From Lysobacter sp. BMK333-48F3 (lineage in GTDB: Bacteria; Pseudomonadota; Gammaproteobacteria; Xanthomonadales; Xanthomonadaceae): a stretch of 64,000 nt of DNA. Below the pieces are notes generated by a model that was not told the origin of the DNA, did no database searches, and saw only the letters and a list, made by a program, of their open reading frames with translations. Position 1 is the first letter of the stretch; each line of letters opens with the position of its first letter. Positions 25,957 to 34,073 of the stretch are shown here, piece by piece. Location of the stretch: the NCBI RefSeq assembly GCF_019733395.1, contig NZ_JAIHOO010000001.1:3162501-3226500 (forward strand), read 5' to 3'. The translations under genes were made by a program, and so were the position numbers.

Positions 25957-26265
25957 ATGAATCAAACGACCGGGGCAGCGCACGAGCGAGGCCCGACCGC
26001 ATGGGTGCGCGATCGCGATGGCGGCGAGAGCCTGTTCCGTCAGGATCTGCAATGGCACGGCGACGAACCGGTGGCCGTGTCCTCGCGCCGCACCGCCGAT
26101 CTGGGGCGGGTGCTGTTCACCGCGCTGCTGGCCCTGGCGGTGGTGGGCATCGTGATGATGAACGGTCCGGCCGATGCCGGCCCGGTGCGGCGCAGCTCGT
26201 CCGCGCTGCCGGCGCCGGTGGTCGATGCCGAACCGGCGGCCGCTGCGGTTCGCGGCGCGCGCTGA
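25957..26265 (+). CDS. Small single-pass membrane protein, unknown function
   Basis: The 102-residue product has a polar N-terminal half with Arg/Asp/Trp (WVRDRDGGESLFRQDLQW) and one hydrophobic segment (VLFTALLALAVVGIVMM, ~52-68). A short Ala/Pro-rich tail follows. GGGAA precedes the ATG. No family is recognised. The structured, AT-rich upstream region suggests regulated expression. Coding potential is moderate because the product is short. Confidence 0.6.
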   Translation: MNQTTGAAHERGPTAWVRDRDGGESLFRQDLQWHGDEPVAVSSRRTADLGRVLFTALLALAVVGIVMMNGPADAGPVRRSSSALPAPVVDAEPAAAAVRGAR

Positions 26266-26548
26266 GCGCGGCCGCGGCCGCGGCGGCACGGCCGCGATAT
26301 GGAACTCGGTGGGGGTAGCGTCCGGAGGGGCGCAGTCAGGGGAAGGGAAGCGGCAAGAGGCGACGCCGGTTATGGGGATAGCCGGGCACGCAAAGTTCGA
26401 ATGGCGTCGACGCCACGGAGGGCGTCGGTGACCGCTGGCGCGGATCGCGCGGCGGCGCCTGCGTTCGACCCCGACCCGCACGGCGGACGCGATCGCGCGC
26501 TGTCGCGCGCAGCCCCCGGATGAAGACGGCCGGCCGCGCCGGCACCGC
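26266..26548. other. Intergenic stretch without a recognisable gene
   Basis: About 280 bp between the small membrane protein and the HEAGH protein. Open frames here are short and Arg/Ala-rich, as expected by chance at this GC content. I see no terminator, repeat or promoter I can support. Confidence 0.5.
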
Positions 26549-27022
26549 TCACAAGACCAGGGTGCGCTCCGGCATCCGCACCAGGCCGTGCTCGGCCAGC
26601 CATTGCCAGGCGCTTTCCGCGTCCTGTTCGACATAGGCGCGCGCCGAACCGAGCCGGAAGCTGTAACCCCAGGCGTCCATGTCGGCGAGGATGCGCTCGC
26701 GTCCGGCGCCGGGAATGGCGTCGCCGAGCAGGGTCTGCAGCACGCACACCGCGTCTTCCTCGGCGATCGAGTCGGTGGCGTCGGTATGCACCGCGGCGCG
26801 GCGCTCCGGCGGCAACACGATCAGATGGCCGGCCTCGTGCAGCAGCGAGTGCACCGGGGTGTCGCCGCGCGCGTACACGGTGCTGCCGATCAGGCCGGCC
26901 TCGCTGTCGCCCCAGAAGCTGCCGGGGATGGCCTTGCCGTCGGCGACGCGCTCCAGGCGCAGGTCGTAGCGCGCCAGCAAGGCGGCGACGTCGTCGAAGG
27001 CGATATCAGCGAGAGTGAGCAT
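26549..27022 (-). CDS. Conserved-looking HEAGH putative metalloprotein
   Basis: The 157-residue protein contains SLLHEAGHLIVLP (HExxH, residues ~62-66), preceded by STVYARGDTPVHS and followed by EEDAVCVLQTLLGD, an acidic helix that could provide a third zinc ligand. This matches a small zinc-metallopeptidase fold, though I cannot name the family. No signal peptide, so cytoplasmic. It is downstream of minE on the same strand but separated by a large palindrome, so probably a separate unit. Confidence 0.75.
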   Translation of the reverse strand: MLTLADIAFDDVAALLARYDLRLERVADGKAIPGSFWGDSEAGLIGSTVYARGDTPVHSLLHEAGHLIVLPPERRAAVHTDATDSIAEEDAVCVLQTLLGDAIPGAGRERILADMDAWGYSFRLGSARAYVEQDAESAWQWLAEHGLVRMPERTLVL

Positions 27023-27074
27023 GAGCGGCGAGCGGCGGCGCGATGGCGCCGCGATAGCGGAGTAGGGACGGACA

Positions 27075-27114
27075 GGGACGGAGGGGGTTAAGCGCGCTTA
27101 ACCCCCTGCGTCCC
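27075..27114. terminator. Large perfect palindrome downstream of minE
   Basis: A 26-bp perfect palindrome built on GGGGGTTAAGC (27082-27107) extends with one mismatch to about 40 bp (GGGACGG ... GCGTCCC). As RNA it would form a very stable hairpin just after the min operon. There is no T-run, so it is either a processing/attenuation hairpin or a DNA operator. Confidence 0.6.
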
Positions 27115-27128
27115 TTGGCGGCGCGGGC

Positions 27129-27407
27129 TCAGGCCTGGGCCGGCGTGCCCGGGTTTTCCGGCAGGGCCACCGAGATGTCGAGGACCTTGTTGTCGCCTTC
27201 GCCGATCAGGTCGACCTTGACCGATTCGGTATCGACGTTGACGTACTTGCGGATCACTTCGAGCAGTTCGCGCTGCAGCATCGGCAGATAGTCGGGGCCG
27301 CCCGGGCCGCCGCGACCGGCGCGTTCGTGGGCGACGATGATCCGCAGGCGGTCCTTGGCGACCGCGGCGGTCTGCTTCTTGGCCAGCAGGAAGTCGAACA
27401 GACCCAT
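27129..27407 (-). CDS. minE: MinE, topological specificity factor of cell division
   Basis: The 92-residue protein begins [20 protein letters not shown], the MinE membrane-binding and anti-MinCD helix, followed by LRIIVAHER and a dimerisation domain ([18 protein letters not shown]). MinE displaces MinC and stimulates MinD ATPase at the membrane, driving pole-to-pole oscillation. It is 4 bp downstream of minD. A Gly-rich insert (GRGGPGGP) sits in the loop after HER. Confidence 0.97.
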   Translation of the reverse strand: MGLFDFLLAKKQTAAVAKDRLRIIVAHERAGRGGPGGPDYLPMLQRELLEVIRKYVNVDTESVKVDLIGEGDNKVLDISVALPENPGTPAQA

Positions 27408-27411
27408 GAGC

Positions 27412-28221
27412 TCAACCTCCGAAGATCTTGCTGAAGAAGCCCTTCTTTTCCACCTGGGTGAAGCGCATCGGGCGGGTATCGCCGAGCAGGCGGGCGACCG
27501 CGTCGTCGTAGGCCTGGGCGGCGTCGGATTCGGTTTCCAGGATCACCGGCTCGCCCTTGTTGGAGGCGTTGAGCACGTCGCCGGATTCGGGGATCACGCC
27601 GACCGTCTTCAGGCCGAGGATTTCCTCGACGTCGCCGATGCTGAGCATCTCGCCGGTTTCCACCCGCTTCGGGCTGTAGCGGGTCAGCAGCAGATGCTCT
27701 TTGACCCGTTCGCCGTTCTCGGCGCGGCGGGTCTTGGACGAGAGCAGGCCGAGGATGCGGTCGGAGTCGCGCACCGAGGAGACTTCCGGATTGACCACCA
27801 CCACCGCCTGGTCGGCGAAGTACATGGCCAGGAACGCGCCCTTTTCGATGCCGGCGGGCGAATCGCAGACGATGTAGTCGAAGCCGTCGGCGACCAGGTC
27901 GTCGAGCACTTTCTGCACGCCTTCCTTGGTCAGCGCGTCTTTGTCGCGGGTCTGCGAGGCGGCCAGGATGAACAGGTTCTCGAAGCGCTTGTCCTTGATC
28001 AGGGCCTGCTTGAGGCTGGCTTCGCCGTTGACGACGTTGACGAAGTCGTACACGACCCGGCGTTCGCAGCCCATGATCAGGTCGAGGTTGCGCAAACCGA
28101 CGTCGAAGTCGATCACGGCGACCTTGTGGCCGCGACGGGCGAGCCCGCAGGAAAGGCTGGCGCTGGTCGTGGTCTTGCCGACGCCGCCCTTGCCCGAAGT
28201 GACTACGATGATCTCGGTCAA
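27412..28221 (-). CDS. minD: MinD, septum-site ATPase
   Basis: The 269-residue protein starts at TTG (28219-28221), reading [10 protein letters not shown], with GGAGG 8 nt before. Deviant Walker A KGGVGKTT lies at 11-18, switch I at [10 protein letters not shown], and the Walker B strand at [13 protein letters not shown]. The C-terminal [11 protein letters not shown] is the membrane-targeting amphipathic helix. ATP-bound MinD dimerises on the membrane, recruits MinC and is released by MinE. Length equals that of E. coli MinD. Confidence 0.97.
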   Translation of the reverse strand: MTEIIVVTSGKGGVGKTTTSASLSCGLARRGHKVAVIDFDVGLRNLDLIMGCERRVVYDFVNVVNGEASLKQALIKDKRFENLFILAASQTRDKDALTKEGVQKVLDDLVADGFDYIVCDSPAGIEKGAFLAMYFADQAVVVVNPEVSSVRDSDRILGLLSSKTRRAENGERVKEHLLLTRYSPKRVETGEMLSIGDVEEILGLKTVGVIPESGDVLNASNKGEPVILETESDAAQAYDDAVARLLGDTRPMRFTQVEKKGFFSKIFGG

Positions 28222-28246
28222 AACACGTTCCTCCAATGGTGCGGCG

Positions 28247-29119
28247 TCAATCGAGCGCCGCAATTCTGATTTGCTCGTCTTCCAGCCAGACCTGCACGGC
28301 CTTGCCGCGCAACTCCTTCGGGATGTCTTCAAGCACCTTGTAATGGCCCGCGATCGCGACGAGTTCGGCGTAGAACTCGCGGCAGAAGATGCGCGCCTTG
28401 TTGTTGCCCTGGGCGCCCGCCAGCGCGCGTCCGCGCAGCGGGCCGTAGATGTGGACCGAGCCGTCGGCGATGACCTCGGCGCCGGCGCCGACCGTGGTCA
28501 GCACGGTCAGGTCGCGGCCGTCGGCGTAAATCTGTTGCCCCGAGCGTACCGGGGCGGACTGGATCAGACCAACCGAAGAGGACGAGACCCCAGCCGCCGC
28601 TCCGCTACCCGAGCGCGACGCGCTGTCCGGCCCTGCGTTGTGGCCGCGCGACGCGCCGTCCGGCCCGGCCGCTCCGCCCCGCACCGGTTCCGCGGCCACC
28701 GGCCGCGCCCGCTCCGGCTCGGCCGGCCGCGCCGGTTCCGCCGCCCGCGCCGGCGCCGCCTCGGCCGCGCCGTCCGCCCGTTCGTACGAAGCGCGGAACT
28801 TGGCCAGCAGGGGCAGGCCCAGGGCCTGCGACAGGCGATCGGTCTCGCTGGTGCCGTAGGCCAGGGCGACCGGCAGCACGCCAGCCTCGCGCAGGCCGTC
28901 GATCAGGGCCCGGGCGGTGGCCGCGTCCGGGGTCTGGCTGAGGCCGCCGAAGTCGATCACCACCGCCGCGCGGCCGAACATGTTCGGCGCGCGCTGGACC
29001 CGGGAACGCATTTCCGCGACCAGGCGGTCGACGTCGAGGGTGCGGATGCGCAGGTTGGCGATGCCGACCTGGCCGATTTTGAGTTCGCCGGCCTGTTCGT
29101 AATCCACGGCCACGCTCAC
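28247..29119 (-). CDS. minC: MinC, septum-site inhibitor of FtsZ
   Basis: Taken from GTG 29119, the protein has 290 residues. The N-terminal FtsZ-binding domain (EQAGELKIGQVGIANLRIRT) is followed by a ~75-residue Ala/Pro/Arg/Glu-rich linker and the C-terminal beta-helix that binds MinD (SVHIYGPLRGRALAGAQGN, RIFCREFYAELVAIAG). The GTG overlaps the TGA of the upstream GNAT gene (GTGA), so translation is probably coupled; GTG 29113 and 29107 are alternatives. The linker is longer than in E. coli MinC. Confidence 0.95.
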   Translation of the reverse strand: MSVAVDYEQAGELKIGQVGIANLRIRTLDVDRLVAEMRSRVQRAPNMFGRAAVVIDFGGLSQTPDAATARALIDGLREAGVLPVALAYGTSETDRLSQALGLPLLAKFRASYERADGAAEAAPARAAEPARPAEPERARPVAAEPVRGGAAGPDGASRGHNAGPDSASRSGSGAAAGVSSSSVGLIQSAPVRSGQQIYADGRDLTVLTTVGAGAEVIADGSVHIYGPLRGRALAGAQGNNKARIFCREFYAELVAIAGHYKVLEDIPKELRGKAVQVWLEDEQIRIAALD

Positions 29120-29742
29120 GGGCAGGTACCGGTGGGGCGCGGGGCGAGGGCCGCCTCGGCCTGGGCGACGCGCGCCGCCGGCACCCGCGGCCGGGTCAGC
29201 CAGTCGACCAGGGGCAGGGCGTCGCCGTAGGTTTCGCGCACCCAGGGATAGCTGCACAGCGGTTTCATCAGCATCGCCGCGCGCACGCCGGCTTCCTCCA
29301 TCACGTGTTGGCCGACCTCGCGGAAGCCGAAGCTGCCGTGGAACAGCAGGGCCGGGTCGTTGCCGCCCTCCAGGAACACTTCGCAGGCCAATTGCGGATA
29401 ACGCATTTCGGCATAGCTCTGCGCATCGGCGTAGAACGCGCGGCCGACGCCGCCGCCGCGGCGGCGGCTGGCGACCACGATGCGGTCGATATAGAAGAAA
29501 TCCGGGTAGCGCTGGTGGAACCAGCGGAAATTGCTGCTGTCGTGGGCGCTGTCGGCGCCCATGCCGATCAGGAAGCCGGCCAGGCTGCCGTCGCGTTCGG
29601 CGACGCGGAAATATTCGGCGGTATCGAAAAAGTGACGCAGACGGGCCGCATCCAGCGGCAGGATCGCGGGTCCGGCGGCATTGTTGAGGGCAAGGACGGA
29701 ATCCAGCTCGTGCTCGCGCACGTCGCGGACGACGATCGACAT
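29116..29742 (-). CDS. GNAT-family N-acetyltransferase upstream of minC
   Basis: From ATG 29742 (GGAG 6 nt before) the protein has 208 residues; an ATG at 29772 adds ten residues and has a poorer site. Acetyl-CoA binding motif A is visible as IDRIVVASRRRGGGVGRAFYADAQSYA, and GSFGFREVGQHVM is the usual C-terminal strand of the fold. The substrate is unknown. It overlaps minC by 4 nt and is thus part of the min operon. Confidence 0.85.
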   Translation of the reverse strand: MSIVVRDVREHELDSVLALNNAAGPAILPLDAARLRHFFDTAEYFRVAERDGSLAGFLIGMGADSAHDSSNFRWFHQRYPDFFYIDRIVVASRRRGGGVGRAFYADAQSYAEMRYPQLACEVFLEGGNDPALLFHGSFGFREVGQHVMEEAGVRAAMLMKPLCSYPWVRETYGDALPLVDWLTRPRVPAARVAQAEAALAPRPTGTCP

Positions 29743-29885
29743 TCCAGGCTCCAGGTATTCGAAAACCGGCAACGCGTTCCGTGCCGGCGCGCCCGATTAT
29801 CGCATGGCCCCGGCCCCGCGGCGAACGCCAAATGCATGACTTTCGGATGGCTGTGTTAGGCCCCGCGTACCGTTAGCATGCGTTC

Positions 29886-31088
29886 ATGCTGGCTCGCCTG
29901 ACCCATACCCGACTGCTGCGCTACGCCGGCCTGTTTACCTGGGGCCTGGTCGGCTCCTGGCTGCTGTCGATCTGGCTGGACCCGGATTTCTTCCAGCCCA
30001 GCCATGGCGAGCCGGCGTCCGGGCTGTATTTGCGGATCCTGCGCTGGGTCGCGGTTTACATGACCTTCGGCGCGGTCTACTGGTGGATCACCCGCTCCTT
30101 GGGCGAGCGCCGCATCGGCCTGCTGGACTACCTGCAGTTGCTGGTGCTGGGCGGCTGCGCGATCGGGATCAGCTACTACTCCAACAGCGGCCTGGGCAGC
30201 GTCCTGCTGATGGTCCTGGCCGGGCTGCTGCCGTGGATGGTGCCGCTGCGGATCGGCGTGGCCGGGCTGATGGTGCTCAACCTGGTGATCATCCCGGTGT
30301 TCATCGAGGCGCTGCAGATGCCGCCCTTGGTGGCCGTGCTGCAATCGCTGCTGTACACCGGCTTTTCCGGTTTCGTGTTCCTGACCGCGTTGGTCGCCAA
30401 GCAGCAGACCCAGGCGCGCGAGGACCAGCGCCGGCTCAACGCCGAATTGCGCGCGACCCGGGCCCTGCTGGCCGAAAGCGCGCGCATCAACGAGCGCACC
30501 CGGATCTCGCGCGAGCTGCACGACCTGCTCGGCCACCACCTGACCGCATTGAGCCTGAATCTGGAAGTCGCCGGACACTTGTCCGAAGGCCGGGTCAAGG
30601 AGCATGTGCAGCAGGCCCACACCCTGGCCCGGTTGCTGCTGACCGACGTGCGCGAGGCGGTCAGCCAGTTGCGCGAGAACGGCGCCATCGACCTGGCCCT
30701 GGCGCTGCGGCCGCTGGCCGAAAACGTGCCCGCGCTCGACATCCGCATGGACATCGACGAGCCGCTGACCCTGGACGACCCCGAGCGCGCCCACGTGCTG
30801 CTGCGCTGCACCCAGGAGATCATCACCAACGCCGTGCGCCACGCCGGCGCCGAGCATCTGTGGATCGACGTGCGCCGCAACGACGGCCACATCGTCATGA
30901 GCGCGCGCGACGACGGTCGCGGCGCCGATCATCTGGTCGCCGGCAACGGCTTGCGCGGGATGCGCGAGCGTCTGCAGCAATACGGCGGCCGGCTCAGCAT
31001 CGAAACCCGCGCCGAAGCCGGCTTCTGCCTGCAACTGACGCTGCCCGCCACCGCGGCCGCCATGGCCCGCGAAGGAGCTTTGACATGA
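29886..31088 (+). CDS. DesK-like membrane sensor histidine kinase
   Basis: The 400-residue protein has five or six hydrophobic helices in the first ~165 residues, with no periplasmic sensing domain, so it probably senses the membrane itself or a partner. The HisKA_3 dimerisation helix contains SRELHDLLGHHLTALSLNLE with phosphoacceptor His. The HATPase_c domain has TQEIITNAVRHA (N box) and DDGRGADH / GNGLRGMRERL (G boxes). The next gene, its response regulator, starts inside its stop codon. Confidence 0.92.
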   Translation: MLARLTHTRLLRYAGLFTWGLVGSWLLSIWLDPDFFQPSHGEPASGLYLRILRWVAVYMTFGAVYWWITRSLGERRIGLLDYLQLLVLGGCAIGISYYSNSGLGSVLLMVLAGLLPWMVPLRIGVAGLMVLNLVIIPVFIEALQMPPLVAVLQSLLYTGFSGFVFLTALVAKQQTQAREDQRRLNAELRATRALLAESARINERTRISRELHDLLGHHLTALSLNLEVAGHLSEGRVKEHVQQAHTLARLLLTDVREAVSQLRENGAIDLALALRPLAENVPALDIRMDIDEPLTLDDPERAHVLLRCTQEIITNAVRHAGAEHLWIDVRRNDGHIVMSARDDGRGADHLVAGNGLRGMRERLQQYGGRLSIETRAEAGFCLQLTLPATAAAMAREGALT

Positions 31089-31738
31089 TCCCCAACCCCA
31101 TCCGCGTGTTGCTCGTCGACGACCAGACCCTGGTCCGGCAGGGCGTGCGCTCGCTGCTCGCCCTGGCCGACGGCATCGAGGTCGTGGCCGAGGCCGGCGA
31201 CGGCCGCCAGGCGGTCGAGATGATCCCCACGCTGCGTCCGGACGTGGTCCTGATGGACATGCGCATGCCGGTGATGTCCGGCCTGGAGGCGCTGCAGGCG
31301 CTGGCGCGCTCGGGCTACCTGCCGCCGACCATCATCCTGACCACCTTCGACGACGACCAACTGGTGCTGGCCGGGCTCAAGGCCGGGGCCAAGGGCTATC
31401 TGCTCAAGGACGTCTCGCTGGAGCAACTGGTCGGGGCGATCCAGACCGTGGCCGAGGGCGGTTCGCTGGTCCAGCCGGCGGTGACCCAGCGCCTGCTGTC
31501 GGGCCTGGAGCACATGCGCAACGATTTCGTCAGCCTGGACCGGCCGGACCCGCTGACCGAGCGCGAGACCGAGATCCTGCGCCTGATGGCCGGCGGCTTT
31601 TCCAACAAGGAAATCGCCAATTCGCTGGGCGTGGCCGAGGGCACGATCAAGAACCACGTGTCCAACATCCTGTCCAAGCTCGGCGTGCGCGACCGCACCC
31701 GGGCGGTGCTCAAGGCCTTCGAGCTGCAGTTGGTCTGA
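31085..31738 (+). CDS. NarL/FixJ-family response regulator
   Basis: The 217-residue protein starts in the ATGA overlap with the kinase gene. Receiver domain: acidic pair in LLVDDQTLV, phosphoacceptor Asp in PDVVLMDMRMP, Lys in GYLLKDVS. The LuxR-type helix-turn-helix is LTERETEILRLMAGGFSNKE ... GTIKNHVSNILSKLGVRDR. This is the DesR-type partner of the kinase. Targets are unknown; no obvious target gene is adjacent. Confidence 0.95.
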   Translation: MIPNPIRVLLVDDQTLVRQGVRSLLALADGIEVVAEAGDGRQAVEMIPTLRPDVVLMDMRMPVMSGLEALQALARSGYLPPTIILTTFDDDQLVLAGLKAGAKGYLLKDVSLEQLVGAIQTVAEGGSLVQPAVTQRLLSGLEHMRNDFVSLDRPDPLTERETEILRLMAGGFSNKEIANSLGVAEGTIKNHVSNILSKLGVRDRTRAVLKAFELQLV

Positions 31739-32212
31739 ACCCGGAGCGTCCCGGCGCGCCCCGGCACCGCGCGCCGGGCCCGCGCGAGCGCGCGGTGGGC
31801 GGCGGCGTCTGTCGCCGGATTCCGCGCCCGCGGCGTGCAGGCGAGGGCCGGGGGACCGACGCCGGCGGGGCCGGAACGGCCGGCCGCGGCCCCGCGCCGG
31901 ACATCGGCGCGTTTCGCCGGCCGCTGCGACTGCGGCGCCCGGACCGGGCACCGACCATCGCCGCCTTGCGGACTTGTCCGGATTTGTGCATCGGTGCCGC
32001 CGGCCTTGCGGCATACCTCGGCGAATGTGCCGCAGCAGCCGCAAAAACCCCGGGTTTTCAGCGGTTTTTCTTCGTCGCCGCAGTGTGCGGGGCGCTCGCT
32101 CGGGCAGGGGCGGAGATTCTTGCTTGTGACGGGTGCCACTGCCGGGATTTATCTTGCTACGATTGTGGGTCTGCGCCCCGGCCCGACCCGGGCCCGGCCC
32201 TGGAGAACCTGA
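31739..32212. other. 474-bp intergenic region, promoter area of the SRPBCC gene
   Basis: GC-rich stretch with no credible gene; open frames are Arg/Pro-rich. The last 100 bases are more AT-rich (for example GGGATTTATCTTGCTACGAT) and probably contain the promoter of the following gene. No terminator with a T-run is visible after the response regulator. Confidence 0.4.
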
Positions 32213-33304
32213 ATGACCCGTCTTATCGAGATTCTGATTTCGCTGGCGATCGTCGCCGTGCTGTTCCTGGTAGTCGGCGTGGTTCTGCCGTCGAGCCGTC
32301 ACCTGTCGCACTCGGTTGAGACCAACCGCAAGCTCACCATCGTCTTCGACACCTTGAACAGCATGCGCCGTTTCAAGGATTGGAACCCGCTGGTGCTGCG
32401 CGATCCCAACATGGAAGTGAAGCTGGTCGGCAAGGATGAGGGCGTGGGCGCCCGCCTGGAGTACTCGTCCAAGGAGCGCGGCCTGGGCAAGGGCAGCTGG
32501 GAAATCGTCAAGAGCGAAGCGGGCAAGCTGGTCGGGTTCAAGATCAGCAATCCGGAACCGGGCGAGAACAAGCGCACGCAGTTCAGCCTGCGTCCGACCG
32601 GCAAGAACAACCGCAACGTCGAGATCACCCAGACCTACGACGTCGACTACGGCTGGAACCTGCTCGGCCGCTACTCCGGCCTGTACGTCAGCAGCAACGT
32701 CGGCGAAGACATGAAGATGGGCCTGGCCCGCCTGAGCAACCTGCTCGCGACCGTGCCCAACTACGACTACGCCAAGCTGTCGGAAACCGATCCGAACAAC
32801 GCGCCGAAGATCGTCGACCGCCCGGCCGAGAACGTGCTGACCGTGACCGCCGCGGTCGAGCGCAACAACGACAAGATCAAGGCCCAGATCCAGGGCAACA
32901 TGGAGTGGATCAAGAAGGTCATCGCCGCCAACGGCCTGGAAGCGGTCGGGCCGGTCCGCATCGTGACCAACGAGTTCGGCACCGAAACCTACTCCTTCGA
33001 CGTGGCCCAGGTCGTGCGCAAGATCGGCGACACCAGCCCGGAAGCGGCCAAGCTCGACGTCAAGGTCGACGGCGCCGGCAATCCGGTGAAGGCCGAGTAC
33101 TGGCCGGCGACCAAGGTCGTCGTCGCCACCAGCGGCGGCCACAACATCGCCGGCCTGCCGCCGGTGCGCGACGCGGTCCGCGCCTGGGCGCTGACCCGCG
33201 GCTACACCACCACCGAACGTCCGTACGAAGCCTGGAAGGCCGGCATCGACGCCAGCTTCGACCCGGCCCTGGGCCAGTTCGACGTTTACTGGCCGGTCAA
33301 GTAA
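32213..33304 (+). CDS. SRPBCC / polyketide-cyclase-like membrane-anchored protein with GyrI-like half
   Basis: The 363-residue protein starts with a membrane helix (LIEILISLAIVAVLFLVVGVVL). An SRPBCC-type lipid-binding cup follows (FKDWNPLVLRDPNMEVKLVG, then GKGSWEIVKSEAGKLV). The second half resembles a GyrI/AraC-effector-binding domain (LEAVGPVRIVTNEF, TTTERPYEAWKAGID, FDVYWPVK). Such two-domain proteins are common conserved proteins in Xanthomonadaceae; the ligand is unknown. Codon usage is strongly biased and lysine-rich for this genome, suggesting high expression. A clear terminator follows. Confidence 0.8.
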   Translation: MTRLIEILISLAIVAVLFLVVGVVLPSSRHLSHSVETNRKLTIVFDTLNSMRRFKDWNPLVLRDPNMEVKLVGKDEGVGARLEYSSKERGLGKGSWEIVKSEAGKLVGFKISNPEPGENKRTQFSLRPTGKNNRNVEITQTYDVDYGWNLLGRYSGLYVSSNVGEDMKMGLARLSNLLATVPNYDYAKLSETDPNNAPKIVDRPAENVLTVTAAVERNNDKIKAQIQGNMEWIKKVIAANGLEAVGPVRIVTNEFGTETYSFDVAQVVRKIGDTSPEAAKLDVKVDGAGNPVKAEYWPATKVVVATSGGHNIAGLPPVRDAVRAWALTRGYTTTERPYEAWKAGIDASFDPALGQFDVYWPVK

Positions 33305-33351
33305 GCCGGCCCGGCCCGCGCTCCGCGCGCGGGCCGCACGCGACACCCGAG

Positions 33352-33382
33352 AACGCGCCGCGCAAGCGGCGCGTTTTCTTTT
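33352..33382 (+). terminator. Intrinsic terminator of the SRPBCC gene
   Basis: A perfect 10-bp stem AACGCGCCGC / GCGGCGCGTT with a GCAA loop is followed by TTCTTTT, 48 bp after the stop codon. Confidence 0.9.
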
Positions 33383-33406
33383 GCCTGAGCGGGCCCGATG
33401 CCCGCC

Positions 33407-33597
33407 TGTAGGAGCGGCGTCCCACCGGGATTTCCTTCGGTCATGAGCCGCGACCGCCGAAGCGGTGGACGCAAGCGCAACCACTGAAGCCAAGATGCAT
33501 CGACGCCAGAGAGCTCGAGTGCTTCGGGTGCCGCATGCAAGCCGCTTCGGCGGTCGCGGCTTATGGCTGGAAATCCCTGCGGGACGCCGCTCCCGCA
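33407..33597. repeat. Inverted pair of long REP-type elements
   Basis: A unit beginning TGTAGGAGCGGCGTCCC at 33407 runs to about 33465 and includes GAGCCGCGACCGCCGAAGCG; its inverse lies at 33541-33597 (CGCTTCGGCGGTCGCGGCTT ... GGGACGCCGCTCC). The units share the TAGGAGCGGCG core with the elements at 8518, 23230 and 34795 but carry an insert with GGGATTTCC. No gene is supported between them. Confidence 0.75.
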
Positions 33598-33686
33598 CCA
33601 GCGACGGGCGCCGCTACACGAACCGCAACATGCGCACAGCAGCGGCTGCTATCGTGATCGCCCGACGACCCGCGCAGCCCGAACGC

Positions 33687-34073
33687 ATGAACGCTTCCGC
33701 CGTTCCGCCCGAATCGCTCGCCCTGCCGCTGCGCGCGCGTGCGCTGGCCGCCGCCGGCGCCGTGCTCGCCGCGCTGGCGGTAGCCTTGTCCGCCTATGCC
33801 GCGCATGTCGCCGATCCGGCTGCGCAGTCGCGCCTGCAGATGGCGGCGGTGTTCGCCTTCGGCCACGGCGTCGCCCTGGCCGCGCTGGCGCCGCGCGCGC
33901 GACGCCGGCTCGGGCAATGCGCGCTGGCCGGCCTGCTGCTCGGCGTGCTGATGTTCGCCGGCGGTCTGACGATGGCGTATTTCGCCGGCACCTCGACCCG
34001 CCTGCTGCCTTATGGCGGCAGCCTGATGATCCTGGCGTGGCTGGTCTACGCCGCCGACGCGGTGCGGCGCTGA
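33687..34073 (+). CDS. DUF423 family membrane protein
   Basis: The 128-residue protein from ATG 33687 has four hydrophobic helices. AAAGAVLAALAVALSAYAAH, a HGVALAAL segment and AYFAGTSTRLLPYGGSLMILAW near the end fit the DUF423 (YgdD-like) pattern of small inner-membrane proteins. Function of the family is not established. Its stop overlaps the next start (TGATG). Confidence 0.85.
   Translation: MNASAVPPESLALPLRARALAAAGAVLAALAVALSAYAAHVADPAAQSRLQMAAVFAFGHGVALAALAPRARRRLGQCALAGLLLGVLMFAGGLTMAYFAGTSTRLLPYGGSLMILAWLVYAADAVRR

Noticed and set aside
25957..26265. Signal-peptide protein reading of the 102-residue product
   Set aside because: The hydrophobic segment starts near residue 52, so it is an internal membrane helix, not a cleavable N-terminal signal.
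26400..26545. Short open frames before the HEAGH gene
   Set aside because: Arg/Ala/Pro-rich composition with no ribosome site and overlapping frames on both strands; chance frames.
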